This document shows, one piece after another, positions 46,685 to 58,688 of a stretch of DNA of 64,000 nucleotides. The position numbers were made by a program, and so were the translations under genes. This DNA is from Astragalus membranaceus. Taxonomy: Eukaryota > Streptophyta > Magnoliopsida > Fabales > Fabaceae. The number at the start of each line of letters is the position of its first letter. Position 1 is the first letter of the stretch. The notes under the pieces were generated by a model that saw only the letters and a list, made by a program, of their open reading frames with translations, searched no databases and was not told the origin of the DNA. The DNA lies in assembly GCA_039519185.1 (NCBI GenBank), contig CM076847.1, positions 64,493,521 through 64,557,520 on the forward strand, read 5' to 3'.

Positions 46685-47160
46685 TTAAGTAGAAACATAT
46701 GTACGCGCCCAAACCCACTCACCTGAGCCTTCTCTTTATCCTCATCCTTCTTCACCCACCCATTACATTATGACTGCTAAGTCTTTTCTTCTCACTTCCA
46801 TGTTTTTCACCATTTCAATACTTGCAATAAATAGACTTAAAGTCCTAAGGGTTAGCACACATTTTTCCTTAAAAAAATGGCCTAAACCTTTACAAACATT
46901 AGCTGAAAATTGAGAATCTGATAAATCTTCTTGTCATGTTTCAAATATATATGCTATATGAATGTAGAGACTATATTATTTATTGGTTGCAGTACCATCT
47001 TGTACCTAGTTTTCAATTTTCAAACTATTTTTCTATATGAATGTATAAACATCATGATTATTCTAAGTTAAGTATACTATTTTGTTTTGTAAAAAAAAAA
47101 ATCACAACATTCAGTTTTGTCCACTATCATAATAGTAAGAAACTCTGAACTAGCCTTGCC

Positions 47161-47285
47161 AAGTCCTCAATGAAGAGAACTCTTTCAAAAAGTAGTGTAT
47201 GCCACTTGTAGTGAAGAACACACGGTATTCTTTAGTAAAAGGCGAAAGAATAGTTCGCTATGTGCTCATCACATGGCTCCGTGAT
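47161..47285 (-). ncRNA. U5 snRNA-like gene copy 23
   Basis: Loop I and its stem, the TATA box (47307-47315) and upstream element (47348-47358) are perfect. The 3' hairpin ends GAGGACTT, losing the outermost pair, and the 3' box reads AGTTCAG, one base off. Confidence 0.85.
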
Positions 47286-48132
47286 TTGTTTAGCGAGAGG
47301 TCCTTCATTTTTATAGCCTAAGCAACTTGTTTTTGTGTATTCTTCATCGATGTGGGACTAAGTAGAAACATATATATGCGCCCAAACCCACTCACCTGAG
47401 CCTTCTTTTTCTCCTCACGCTTCTTCCCCCACTCATTAAGTTAAGACTGCTAAGTCTTTTCTTCTCACTTCCATATTTTTCAACATTTCAAAACATGCAA
47501 TAAATAGACTTAAAGTCCTAAGGGTGAGCACACATTTTTCCTTAAAAAAATGCACAAACTCTTACTAACATTATCTGAAAAATGAGCTTCCGATAAATTT
47601 TCTTGTCGTGTTTCACTTATATATCCTATTTGAATGTTGAGACTATATAACTTATTGGTTGCGGTTCCATATGTATGCGCCCAAACCCACTCACTTGAGC
47701 CTTCTCTTTCTCCTTATCCTTCTTCACCCACGCATTACGTTTATACTGCTAAGACTTTTCTTCTCACTTCCATATTTTTCCACATTTCAATACATGCAAT
47801 AAAGAGACTTAAAGTCCTAAAGGTGAGCACACATTTTGCCTTAAAAAATATGGCACAAACTCTTACTAACATTAGCTGAAAATTGAGCTTCTGATAAATC
47901 TTCTTGTCATGTTTCACTTATATATCCTATATGAATGTAGAGACTATATATCTTATTGGTTGCAGTTCCATTTTGTACCTAGTTTTCAATTTTCATACTT
48001 TTTTGCTATATGAATGTATAAACATCATGATTATTCTAAGTCAAGTATACTATTCTGTCTTGTCTAAAAAAAGTCAAAAGATACAGTTTTGTCCAATATC
48101 ATAATATAAAGAAACATTGAACTAGCCTTGCA

Positions 48133-48257
48133 GAGTCCTCAATGAAGAGAACTCTTTCAAAAAGTAGCGTATGCCACTTGTAGGGAAGAGCACACGGTAT
48201 TCTTTAGTAAAAGGCGAAAGAATAGTTCGCTATGTGCTCATCACATGGCTCCGTGAT
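48133..48257 (-). ncRNA. U5 snRNA-like gene copy 24
   Basis: Same type as copies 22, 26 and 30 (GAGGTCC preceded by AGGGAG on the plus strand, GCTCTTC stem). Loop I is perfect; the upstream element has one mismatch (GTCCCGCATCG, 48320-48330). One base of stem I is changed (plus strand GTAGGGAAG). Confidence 0.82.
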
Positions 48258-48742
48258 TTGTTTAGGGAGAGGTCCTTCATTTTTATAGCCTATGCAACTT
48301 GTTTTTGTGTATTCTTCATCGATGCGGGACTTAAGTAGAAACATATGTATGCCCCCAAACCCACTCACCTGAGCCTTCTCTTTCTCCTCATCCTTCTTCA
48401 CCCACTCATTAAGTTATGACTGCTAAGTCTTTTCTTCTCACTTCCATATTTTTCAGAATTTCAATACATGCAATAAATAGACTTAAAGTCCTAAGGGTGA
48501 GCACACATTTTTCTTGTCGTGTTTCACTTATATATCCTATATGAATGTAGTGACTATATAACTTATTGGTTGCGGTTCCATTTTGTACCTAGTTTTCAAT
48601 TTTCAGACTTTTTTCCTATATGAATGTATAAACATCATGATTATTCTAAGTCCAGTATACTATTTTGTCGTGCCTAAAAAAAGTCAAAACATACAGTTTT
48701 GTCCAATATCTTAATTGTAAGAATCTTTGAACTAGCCTTGTA

Positions 48743-48867
48743 GAGTTCTCAATGAAGAGAACTTGTTCAAAAAGTAGTGTATGCCACATGCAGTGAAGAA
48801 CACACGGTATTCTTTAGTAAAAGGCGAAAGAATGGTTCGTTATATGCTCATCACATGGCTCTGTGGT
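48743..48867 (-). pseudogene. U5 snRNA copy 25, promoter-deleted class
   Basis: Loop I is perfect. The 5' end is changed (AACCACAG), the upstream element is absent, and the 3' hairpin AGTTCTC...GAGAACT is fully paired. First member of a four-copy block repeated as copies 29-32. Confidence 0.78.
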
Positions 48868-49375
48868 TTGTTCAGCAAGAGGTCCTTCATTTTTATAGCC
48901 TAAGTAGACACATATGTATGCGCCCAAACCCACTCACCTGAGCCTTCTCTTTCTCCTTATCCTTCTTCACCCACGCATTACGTTTATACTGCTAAGACTT
49001 TTCTTCTCACTTCCATATTTTTCAACATTTCAATACATGCAATAAAGAGACTTAAAGTCCTAAGGGTGAGCACACATTTTTCCTTAAAAAATATGGCACA
49101 AACTCTCACTAACATTAGCTGAAAATTGAGCTTCTGATAAATCTTCTTGTCATGTTTCACTTATATATCCTATATGAATGTAAAGACTATATAACTTATT
49201 GGTTGCAGTTCCATTTTGTACCAAGTTTTCAATTTTCATACTTTTTTGCTATATGAATGTATAAACATCATGATTAGTCTAAGTCAAGTATACTATTTTG
49301 TCTTGTCTAAAAAAAGTCAAAAGATACAGTTTTGTCCAATATCATAATAGGAAGAAACATTGAACTAGCCTTGCA

Positions 49376-49500
49376 GAGTCCTCAGTGAAGAGAACTCTTT
49401 CAAAAAGTAGCGTATGCCACTTGTAGTGAAGAGCACACGGTATTCTTTAGTAAAAGGCGAAAGAATAGTTCGCTATGTGCTCATCACATGGCTCCGTGAT
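49376..49500 (-). ncRNA. U5 snRNA-like gene copy 26
   Basis: Perfect loop I, stems and upstream element (49563-49573). It differs from copy 22 at one position in the terminal hairpin loop (TTCACT). A strong candidate for a working gene. Confidence 0.88.
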
Positions 49501-50049
49501 TTGTTTAGGGAGAGGTCCTTCATTTTTATAGCCTATGCAACTTGTTTTTGTGTATTCTTCATCGATGTGGGACTTAAGTAGAAACATATGTATGCGCCCA
49601 AACCCACTCACCTGAGCCTTCTCTTTCTCCTCATCCTTCTTCACCCACCCATTACATTATGACTGCTAAGTCTTTTCTTCTCACTTCCATATTTTTCAAC
49701 ATTTCAATACTTGCAATAAATAGACTTAAAGTCCTAAGGGTTAGCACACATTTTTCCTTAAAAATATGGCACAAACCCTTACAAACATTAGCTGAAAATT
49801 GAGATTCTGATAAATCTTCTTGTCATGTTTCACATATATATGCTATATGAATGTAGAGACTATATTATTTATTGGTTGCAGTACCATCTTGTACCTAGTT
49901 TTCGATTTTCAATCTATTTTTCGATATGAATGTATAAAAATCATGATTAATCTAAGTCAAGTATACTATTTTGTTTTGTAAAAAAATAAATCAAAACATA
50001 CAGGTTTGTCCACTATCATAATAGTAAGAGACTTTGAACTAGCCTTGCA

Positions 50050-50173
50050 AAGTCCTCAATAAAGTGAACTCTTTCAAAAAGTAGTGTATGCCACTTGTAG
50101 TGAAGAACACACGGTATTCTTTAGTAAAAGCGAAAGAATAGTTCGCTATGTGCTTATCACATGGCTCCGTGAT
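50050..50173 (-). pseudogene. U5 snRNA copy 27, loop-I deletion
   Basis: One base is missing from loop I (CGCTTTTACT), although the upstream element is perfect (50235-50245). The 3' hairpin is also changed (plus strand AATAAAGTGAAC). It would give an abnormal U5 if transcribed. Confidence 0.78.
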
Positions 50174-50582
50174 TTGTTTAGGGAGAGGTCCTTCATTTTT
50201 ATAGCTGAAGCAACTTGTTTTTGTGTATTCTTCATCGATGTGGGACTTAAGTAGAAACATATGTATGAACCCAAACCCACTCACCCGAGCCTGCTCTTTC
50301 TCCTCATCCTTCGTCACCCACCCATTATGTTATGACCGCTAAGTCTTTTCTTCTCACTTCCATATTTTTCAACATTTCAATTCTATATTAGAAACTATAT
50401 TATTTATTGGTTGCAATACCATCTTGTACCTAGTTTTCATTTTTCAAACTATTTTTCTATATGAATGTATAAACATCATGATTATTCTAAGTCAAGTATA
50501 CTATTTTGTTTTGTAAAAAAAAATCACAACATACAGTTTTGTCCACTATCATAATAGTAAGAAACTTTGAACTAGTCTTGCC

Positions 50583-50707
50583 AAGTCCTCAATGAAGAGA
50601 ACTCTTTCAAAAAGTGGTGTATGCCACTTGTAGTGAAGAACACACGGTAATCTTTAGTAAAAGGCGAAATAATAGTTTGCTATGTGCTCATCACATGGCT
50701 CCGTGAT
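50583..50707 (-). ncRNA. U5 snRNA-like gene copy 28
   Basis: Loop I is perfect, but both sides of its stem carry a change (ATTATTTCG and AAAGATTA). The upstream element has one mismatch (GTCCCACGTCG, 50770-50780), shared only with copy 32. Confidence 0.74.
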
Positions 50708-51033
50708 TTGTTTAGCGAGAGGTCCATCATTTTTATAGCCTAAGCAACTTGTTTTTGTGTATTCTTCATCGACGTGGGACTTAAGTAGAAACATATATAT
50801 GCGCCCAAACCCACTCACCTGAGCCTTCTTTTTCTCCTCACGCTTCTTCACCCACTCATTAAGTTATGGCTGCTAAGTCTTTTCTTCTCCCTTCCATATT
50901 TTTCAAAATTTCAATACATGCAATAAATAGACTTAAAGTCCTAAGGGTGAGAACACATTTTTCCATAAAAAAATGCACAAACTCTTACTAACATTATCTG
51001 AAATTTGAGCTTCTGATAAATCTTCTTGTCGTG

Positions 51034-53713
51034 TGTTATACCCAAATTTTGCCCGGTCTTTTTATCATAATCGCTTTAGCCCCGTGTCACAAGCCCATGG
51101 CATTTCAAGCGCTGTTTTGTTTAAAGTCGGACCAAATTGTCCAATTGGACCTATGTTCAACCATTTAGGCCTATCTTCGTTAGCTTTCCTAATTGGGCTT
51201 ACGCTTAGCGTTTTGAACCAGTTTTTTTAAAAAATGGGCTTATGTCTAATGTTTGCCTAAATGGACCTATGTGGCTAGATTGGACCTGATCTTAAAAATT
51301 TGTTCTAATTGGGCCTATGTTTAGTTTTGATTGGGCTTGGCCCAATTTAATTATTCTCTTCCATCTTTGCCAAAAAACAATAAATCTGTCCAAAATAGCA
51401 GTTTACAAACATCCCAAAATATAATAAAAATCAGAATTAATAAAAATTAATTTACAATAATCCAAAAAATCTTAAAAAATGCCAAATTGTACAAAAAGTC
51501 CAAAAAATACAAATAATAACCAAAAATCCAAAAAATCAGAAAAAACGAAAATCACAAAATACAAAATTAAAATAAGAGCCTATCAGCCCAAACACAGCGG
51601 CTGCACCAAGGCTTCACCTCCCCAACCAGCAACTTGGTGAGCAAGTTTTCTCCAATCCAAGCCCAATACCTGAAAAAGGAAACAAAGATAGAGAAGGATC
51701 AGAAAAACCCTAAAATTGGCCTATATAAACAAAATAATTCAGACCCAAATGAGGACAACAATTCTGAGACAAGAACACATAGAAATTCGAAACCCTAATC
51801 GCAAAACACCCCAAAAAGCTCTGAAACAAAAGAGAGAAGCAGCAGCAGGGAAACGCAAAAGCATAGCAGCAGTAAGATAACTAGCAACAACAGTATCAGG
51901 TCGGTGACGTTTTTGTTTCTTTAAACACATACTTAACGATATCAACATGCTCTGGGTTTTCTTTTTCTGCTTCTAAACCAATATGTAAATATGAAATTTC
52001 AAGCATGCTGTGTTTTTGTGATTCTGATTTATTACATTCATCTGTTAAGCCTTGTTTAGCAATATATGTACAATAATGAACAAATCATAAGGAAATAGGA
52101 TAGTGACTGAAACCAGAAAATAAAAACAGAGAAAAAAATTTCGATAAAGAACACTGAGAAACACAAAATGGAGAGGAAAGCCTTTTAGCAAGGAGGTCCT
52201 GTGTGCACCGTAGCAGCAAAAGCAGTAACAGCAAATCCGTTTTAAGCAAGTAAACAAGTTGTAAAAAGCAGATGAAACAAACGAATTAGAAAAAAGGTAT
52301 GATGTTTAAAAAATCCTAAATCAGAAATAGCAAAACAGAAGATTTGAAGCTGAAAAAACAAGCTAAACTCACCCTTGTAGATTCCGACCACCGTCACCCT
52401 TTCCCCCACCGTGAGCTCACGGTAATCATCAAACCGCCGCCAGTCTTCGCGCCATCGTACAATATTCATGCTCCCATCTGAACCGTCCTCCACGTCGTCA
52501 TCAGCCGTGGTCACCACGCCGTTGTCAGCCTCCGCGAGCACGGCAGCTCCAAACACATCGCCATCGCTGACCAAAGAGGGGCCGACCAGAGTCACAACGC
52601 CCTACGCCGGTCATCGCCACGTCATCCTTCCCCCTTCCGGTCTTCTTTGTCTTCTTCTCCCTTTCTTTATTTTCGTGGTTCCCTCTCTCCTCGCCGTCAA
52701 ACTCAACAGAAAATACCCCGGAGCAACCGTCCGTCGTCACCCCCACTTTACTACTGCACCCCTTTTTGTTTCCTTTTCATTTTTCTCTACAAAAGAACAA
52801 TTTCTTTCACAAACTTACATTTTTCTATAAAAATAAATAAGTAAATATTTCATTTTCAAAAAATATAAATAGGGGACTAAGTCGACTGTACAGTCGGATT
52901 AGTCTGCTTTTTAGGTCACTAATGAACCGTTACGGATCATGACCTAAAATCCCTATTTAAAACAAACAATTTCTAAATAAACACAAACACATTTCTTTCC
53001 ACAAATCAAATTTTCAAAATAGGGGATTAAGTCGACTGCACAGTCGGGTTAGTCGGCGTTCTAGTGGGAATGAGCCGTACGGCCCAGGAATCCTAAAATC
53101 CCTATTCCAATAAAATCAAACCAACACACTTCAAATCATTTTCCAAACTCCAAAACCTCCATTTTCACAAATTAGGGGACTAAGCCAACTGTACAGTCGG
53201 ATTAGTCATCATTTTAGGACAAATGAACTGATCACTCAGGAGTCCTAAGATCCCTAAATAAAATACACTAACAAACAAAGTTTTCTACCAAGAACTACGT
53301 GTGATTTGATTCTCTACCAAGAGATACGTAGGAGCGGATGGGGGCCCACATCTGTCAATTGCACTAATAAAAAACCTTTTTTAGTCTTTTCCTAAATAAT
53401 CCCTTTCTTAAATTCAAATAAAACATCAATTTTCTTCTTTCTTTTTAATTCACAATAAAAGGGTAAAAATTAATGTTTTCAAAATTAACTTTCGCTTCTA
53501 CAACTAATTAGCACGTAACCTTCCTTAGGTAGGATGTCGTGGGGTGCTAATACCTTCCCCACGCATAACCGACTCCCGAACCCAAATCTGGTTTCAAGGA
53601 CCCTTATCCATTCCAAAAGGGATTTTCCAATGTTTGCCCTTAAACTAAACTTTGGTGGCGGCTTCATTTTTTAACCTTCGAGAAATCCTCACCCGGATTT
53701 TTCGGTCGCTACA
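51034..53713 (+). mobile_element. Solo LTR, Ogre/Tat-like, TSD TCGTG
   Basis: 2680 bp from TGTTATACCC to GGTCGCTACA with perfect TCGTG duplications at 51029-51033 and 53714-53718. It shares with the LTRs at 1-1499 and 5514-8881 the GATACGTAGGAGCG module (53289), GGGTGCTAATACCTTCC and TTGGTGGCGGCTTC near the end. The phrase GGGGA(C/T)TAAGTCGACTGTACAGTCGG (with the palindrome GACTGTACAGTC) or a close variant is repeated three times (52870, 53025, 53165). Frames at 52242-52844 are GC-rich leader sequence, not genes. Confidence 0.93.
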
Positions 53714-54117
53714 TCGTGTTTCACTTATATATCCTATATGAATGTAGAGACTATATAACTTATTGGTTGCGGTTCCATTTTGTACCTAGTTTTCAATTTT
53801 CATACTTTTTTCCTATATGAATGTATAAACATCATGATTATTCTAAGTCAAGTATACTATTATGTCGTGTCTAAAAAAAGTCAAAACATACAGTTTTGTC
53901 CAATATCTTAATTGTAAGAAACTTTGAACTAGCCTTGCAGAGTTCTCAATGAAGAGAACTTGTTCAAAAAGTAGTGTATGCCACATGTAGTGAAGAACAG
54001 ATGGTATTCTTTAGTAAAAGGCGAAAGAATGGTTCGCTATATGCTCATCACATGGCTCTGTGATTTGTTCAGCGAGAGGTCCTTCATTTTTATAGCCTAA
54101 GTAGACACATATGTATG
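53714..54117 (-). repeat. U5 snRNA tandem array, block 6 (1 copy)
   Basis: One unit between two solo LTRs. With the LTRs removed it joins blocks 5 and 7 in correct phase, so both insertions came after amplification of this segment. Confidence 0.9.
53940..54064 (-). pseudogene. U5 snRNA copy 29, promoter-deleted class
   Basis: Loop I is perfect; there is a change below its stem (CGAACCATTC), as in copy 25. The upstream element is absent. The downstream flank CTTAATTGTAAGAA is shared with copies 21 and 25. Confidence 0.78.
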
Positions 54118-56756
54118 TGTAACATCCCTAATTTTTAAAGACTCGTATTATGATGCCGGAGGCCGATTAATTATTTGTGGGAATAATTGGTCGCGTCTCG
54201 GGGATTAATAGTCGAGTAATTCGTCAAGAAATCCCATTCTCCATTAAGTGTGGCTTATTCATAGAATTAAATAAGGAATTGGGGATGAAGGGCAAAATTG
54301 TCTTTTCACACCCCTAATCAGTAAATTATAATTATGAAGATTAAAAAAATTATTTCGGACCAAAAGAAGTGAGGAACTTCGGGTCGGAACCGGGATAATC
54401 GAAAAAGTTTCATACCGAGGGAAGCCTTCAACACCTAAACTATCATTTTATGGCCAAGGGCAAAATGGTCCATTCACCATCATTTAACCCCCCAGCCATA
54501 TATACCCAACTGAACCCTCACCCTCTCACTTGACTATTCTCCAGCTGAAAAGAAAGAAAAACAGAAGTGAGGGAGAGGAGAGTGGGCGAAGGGAAGGAGA
54601 AGGAAAGGAGAGAGGAGCTACTCAACTTGTCCTTGCATGTAAGTCTTCCAAACCCCTCTCTACTCCATTTTTGATTCTGAATCCAATGGTACCAAAACCA
54701 GAGGCTGATTCTCACTCCTTCTCTAAACACCATTTTCGAAATTTGAACCTTCAAGGTGGAAGACAATGAAGTTCTGAGTTTGTGGTGGCTTGCATGATCA
54801 TCATTTCATTGTCAAAGAGGAGGGCTGTCATCACATTTCGAATTTGGGGGAAAGTTCAAGCTTAGGATTGCTATCCAAGTTGCTATTTCAGTGGCTTAGT
54901 GGAAACAAGTTGCTGTCCTAGTGATTCTTGCTGTTGTGAATTTCGTTGGCGCCTTCGATCCTCATTCGCTAGTTCGATTGTCTTGGTGACTTCGCGATTC
55001 GGTTGAAGCTTCAAGTGAAATCGACATCACGGTGAGTTCTACTCACGATAGGGCATTTTGATATTCTGAACTTGTTTTCGATATGGAATCCCTTGGTCAC
55101 ATTTTTCGTTTACAAAAGACTTAGAACTGAAAAGCGTTTTTGGGATAAAACGGTGTTTTACGGTTTAATGAGATTTTGATTTAAATCGTTGAAATGAAAT
55201 GAATTGTGTACTACTAGAAATATATATTCTGGGAATTTTTTGAGTTTCAGGTGATTGAAATTAGAAATCGAATCGGACGAGAACGGAGAGCGAAAATGAG
55301 GAAAGTGAGAAATTCTGGTAACAGACACAGGTCGCACGGACCGTGCGCCCCTGGGCACGGGTCGTGCGCCTGCTTCGGGTTGGAAGTATTGGAAACAGAA
55401 CGGGACGCACGGGTCGTGTGCCCCTGGGCACGGATCGTGCGCTTCCCTCTGGTAGATGGGTCTTGAGTAGTGCACCACGCACGGGTCGTGTGCCCCTGGG
55501 CACGGGTCGTGCGTGTAGTCCTGTTACCGGCTTCCGTTTTCTCGTTTTGTTGTTCCGTTTGATCCCGAACCCTTTCTAATTTCTTTCTCAACCATTCAAA
55601 AAGGGATTGCCTCACTGAAAACCTTATTTCGAACTTGTTCAACTCATGATTTTGAAAAGAAGTTGAAAGGTATATTGATCGAAAAACCGAAACCCTAGTA
55701 TACGTGTGGGTACACCGTCTGATGGATAGAATGTATATATATTTATATATATATCAACTGTATATGATTATAATGCCGGATGTCTATAGATTCATCAAAA
55801 CGGGTTATAAGTCAATAATACATTACAATATGATTATAATGCCGGATGTGTATAAATTCATCAAAACGGGTTATAGATCAATAAGATATAAATTATCTAA
55901 AAAGATTATGTGATTGATCCTTTGGTGATCGGAAAGATATATATTATCTAACTCTCGAGAAATCGTTATGTATTGTCATACATAAATCGCGTTGGGTGAC
56001 GACCCGACAAGTAGCATACTAGGGAGGGTAGTCATGACCCCTTACCTAGGCCCTGAATGTGTTTTGGCGTGGTCAACTCACGGGTTGCCGGGATTAGCAG
56101 AGGTGCAGTCGGCTTGTGCTAAGTTACTGATTATAAGTTAACATTGCCGGGATTAGCAGTTGTGCAGTCGGCAGATGTTAAGCTGTAGCTACCGGGATTA
56201 GCAGTTGTGCAGTCGGTTGAGCTAAGCTATTAAAAACATAAAAGAGAACACGATTTGCTTGGCATTTCGATTATGGCTATTGGTAGCTAATTAAACATTG
56301 TTAGCGGTTTAATAATTGAACCGAGTGTCAGTGAGGGGGCACGGTAGGACTTACTGAGATAATGTTATCTCACCCTATCCATATTTGTTGTTTTTCAGAG
56401 AAGCAGGGAAAAAGGAAGACTATAGTGCACGAGTAGTTGATATACTCTTGGAGGTGCTGAAGACTTAGTCATTTTCCCCTTGTTCTTTTGTTATCCTATT
56501 GATTGTATAAACTTGTATTGATTATGAGTTATATGAACCGTTTATGTTTCTGTTCGGTATTTGGACTTGGATATTGTAATCCACTCGGTATGGAACCGAT
56601 AAACTTCTATTTTATGAAGTAATGTTATTTCCGATTATGTTTTATTTCGGAAAAAGTTTGTATGTCCAAAACTTAAACAGGAACTGTGTCCTCTGAATTT
56701 CCGCAATCTGTGCATCTTTCGGTCTCTCTACATGTTAGAAATACCGGGGTGTTACA
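54118..56756 (+). mobile_element. Solo LTR, Ty3/gypsy, TSD GTATG
   Basis: 2639 bp from TGTAACATCCC to GGGGTGTTACA, flanked by GTATG at 54113-54117 and 56757-56761. It is a twin of 37337-39977 on the opposite strand. It includes CACGGGTCGTGCG-type repeats (55325-55515), three CCGGGATTAGCAGnnGTGCAGTCGG phrases (56085-56220) and the hairpin GAGATAATGTTATCTC (56356-56371). Confidence 0.93.
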
Positions 56757-57215
56757 GTATGCGCCCAAACCCACTCACCTGAGCCTTCTCTTTCTCCTTA
56801 TCCTTCTTCACCCACGCATTACATTTATACTGCTAAGACTTTTCTTCTCACTTCCATATTTTTCAACATTTCAATACATGCAATAAAGAGACTTAAAGTC
56901 CTAAGGGTGAGCACACATTTTTCCTTAAAAATATGGCACAAACTCTCACTAACATTAGCTGAAAATTGAGCTTCTGATAAATTTTCTTATCGTGTTTCAC
57001 TTATATATCCTATTTGAATGTAGGGACTATATAACTTATTGGTTGCGGTTCCATTTTGTACCTAGTTTTCAATTTTCATACTTTTTTCCTATATGAATGT
57101 ATAAACATGATGATTATTCTAAGTCAAGTATACTATTTTGTCTTGTCTAAAAAAAGTCAAAAGATACAGTTTTGTCCAATATCATAATAGGAAGAAACAT
57201 TGAACTAGCCTTGCA

Positions 57216-57340
57216 GAGTCCTCAATAAAGAGAACTCTTTCAAAAAGTAGCGTATGCCACTTGTAGTGAAGAGCACACGGTATTCTTTAGTAAAAGGCGA
57301 AAGAATAGTTCGCTATGTGCTCATCACATGGCTCCGTGAT
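57216..57340 (-). ncRNA. U5 snRNA-like gene copy 30
   Basis: Perfect loop I, stem I, TATA box and upstream element (57403-57413). The terminal hairpin loop reads TTTATT. Sister of copy 26 and a strong functional candidate. Confidence 0.87.
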
Positions 57341-57889
57341 TTGTTTAGGGAGAGGTCCTTCATTTTTATAGCCTATGCAATTTGTTTCTGTGTATTCTTC
57401 ATCGATGTGGGACTTAAGTAGAAACATATGTATGCGCCTAAACCCACTCACCTGAGCCTTCTCTTTCTCCTCATCCTTCTTAACCCACCCATTACATTAT
57501 GACTGCTAAGTCTTTTCTTCTCACTTCCATATTTTTCAACATTTCAATACTTGCAATAAATAGACTTAAAGTCCTAAGGGTTAGCACACATTTTTCCTTA
57601 AAAATATGGCACAAACCCTTACAAACATTAGCCGAAAATTGAGATTCTGATAAATCTTCTTGTCATGTTTCACATATATATGCCATATGAGTGTAGAGAC
57701 TATATTATTTATTGGTTGCAGTACCATCTTGTACCTAGTTTTCAGTTTTCAATCTATTTTTCGGTATGAATGTATAAAAATCGTGATTAATCTAAGTCAA
57801 GTATACTATTTTGTTTTGTAAAAAAATAAATCAAAACATACAGGTTTGTCCACTATCATAATAGTAAGAGACTTTGAACTAGCCTTGCA

Positions 57890-58014
57890 AAGTCCTCAAT
57901 AAAGTGAACACTTTCAAAATGTAGTGTATGCCACTTGTAGTGAAGAACACACGGTATTCTTTAGGCAAAGGCGAAAGAATAGTTCGCTATGTGCTTATCA
58001 CATGGCTTCGTGAT
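57890..58014 (-). pseudogene. U5 snRNA copy 31, loop-I variant
   Basis: The loop reads CGCCTTTGCCTAAAG, with three changed bases, while the upstream element (58077-58087) is perfect. It shares the AATAAAGTGAAC hairpin change with copy 27. Confidence 0.78.
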
Positions 58015-58563
58015 TTGTTTAGGGAGAGGTCCTTCATTTTTATAGCCTAAGCATATTGTTTTTGTGTTATCTTCATCGATGTGGGACTTAAATAGAAACA
58101 TATGTATGCGCCCAAACCCACTCACCTGAGCCTTCTCTTTCTCCTCATCCTTCTTCACCCACCCATTACGTTATGACCGCTAAGTCTTTTCTTCACACTT
58201 CCATATTTTTCAACATTTCAATTCTTGCAATTAATAGACTTAAAGTCCAAAGATTTAGCACACATTTTTCCTTAACAAAATGGCACAATCCCTTACAAAC
58301 ATTAGCTGAAAATTGAGATTCTGATAAATCTTCTTGTCATGTTTCACTTATATATGCTATATGAATGTAGATACTATATTATTTATTGGTTGCATTTCCA
58401 TCTTGTACCTAGTTTTCATTTTTCAAACTATTTTTCTATATGAATGTATAAACATCATGATTATTCTAAGTCAAGTATACTATTTTGTTTTTTTTTAAAA
58501 AAAATCACAACATTTAGTTTTGTCCACTATCATAATAGTAAGAAACTTTGAACTAGCCTTGCC

Positions 58564-58688
58564 AAGTCCCCAATGAAGAGAACTCTTTCAAAAAGTAGTG
58601 TATGCCACTTGTAGTGAAGAACACACGGTATTCTTTAGTAAAAGGCGAAAGAATAGTTCGCTATGTGCTCATCACATGGCTCCGTGAT
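58564..58688 (-). ncRNA. U5 snRNA-like gene copy 32
   Basis: Loop I and its stem are perfect. The upstream element is GTCCCACGTCG (58751-58761), one mismatch. The 3' hairpin ends GGGGACTT, weakening two pairs. Confidence 0.8.

Larger units (their letters stand above)
43505..51033 (-). repeat. U5 snRNA tandem array, block 5 (11 copies)
   Basis: The longest uninterrupted block. Copies begin at 43988, 44643, 45308, 45862, 46487, 47161, 48133, 48743, 49376, 50050 and 50583. Between 47161 and 48133 a partial unit lacks the U5 gene: at about 47672 GGTTGCGGTTCC joins ATATGTATGCGCCC. The last four copies are repeated as a group across blocks 6 and 7. Confidence 0.92.
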
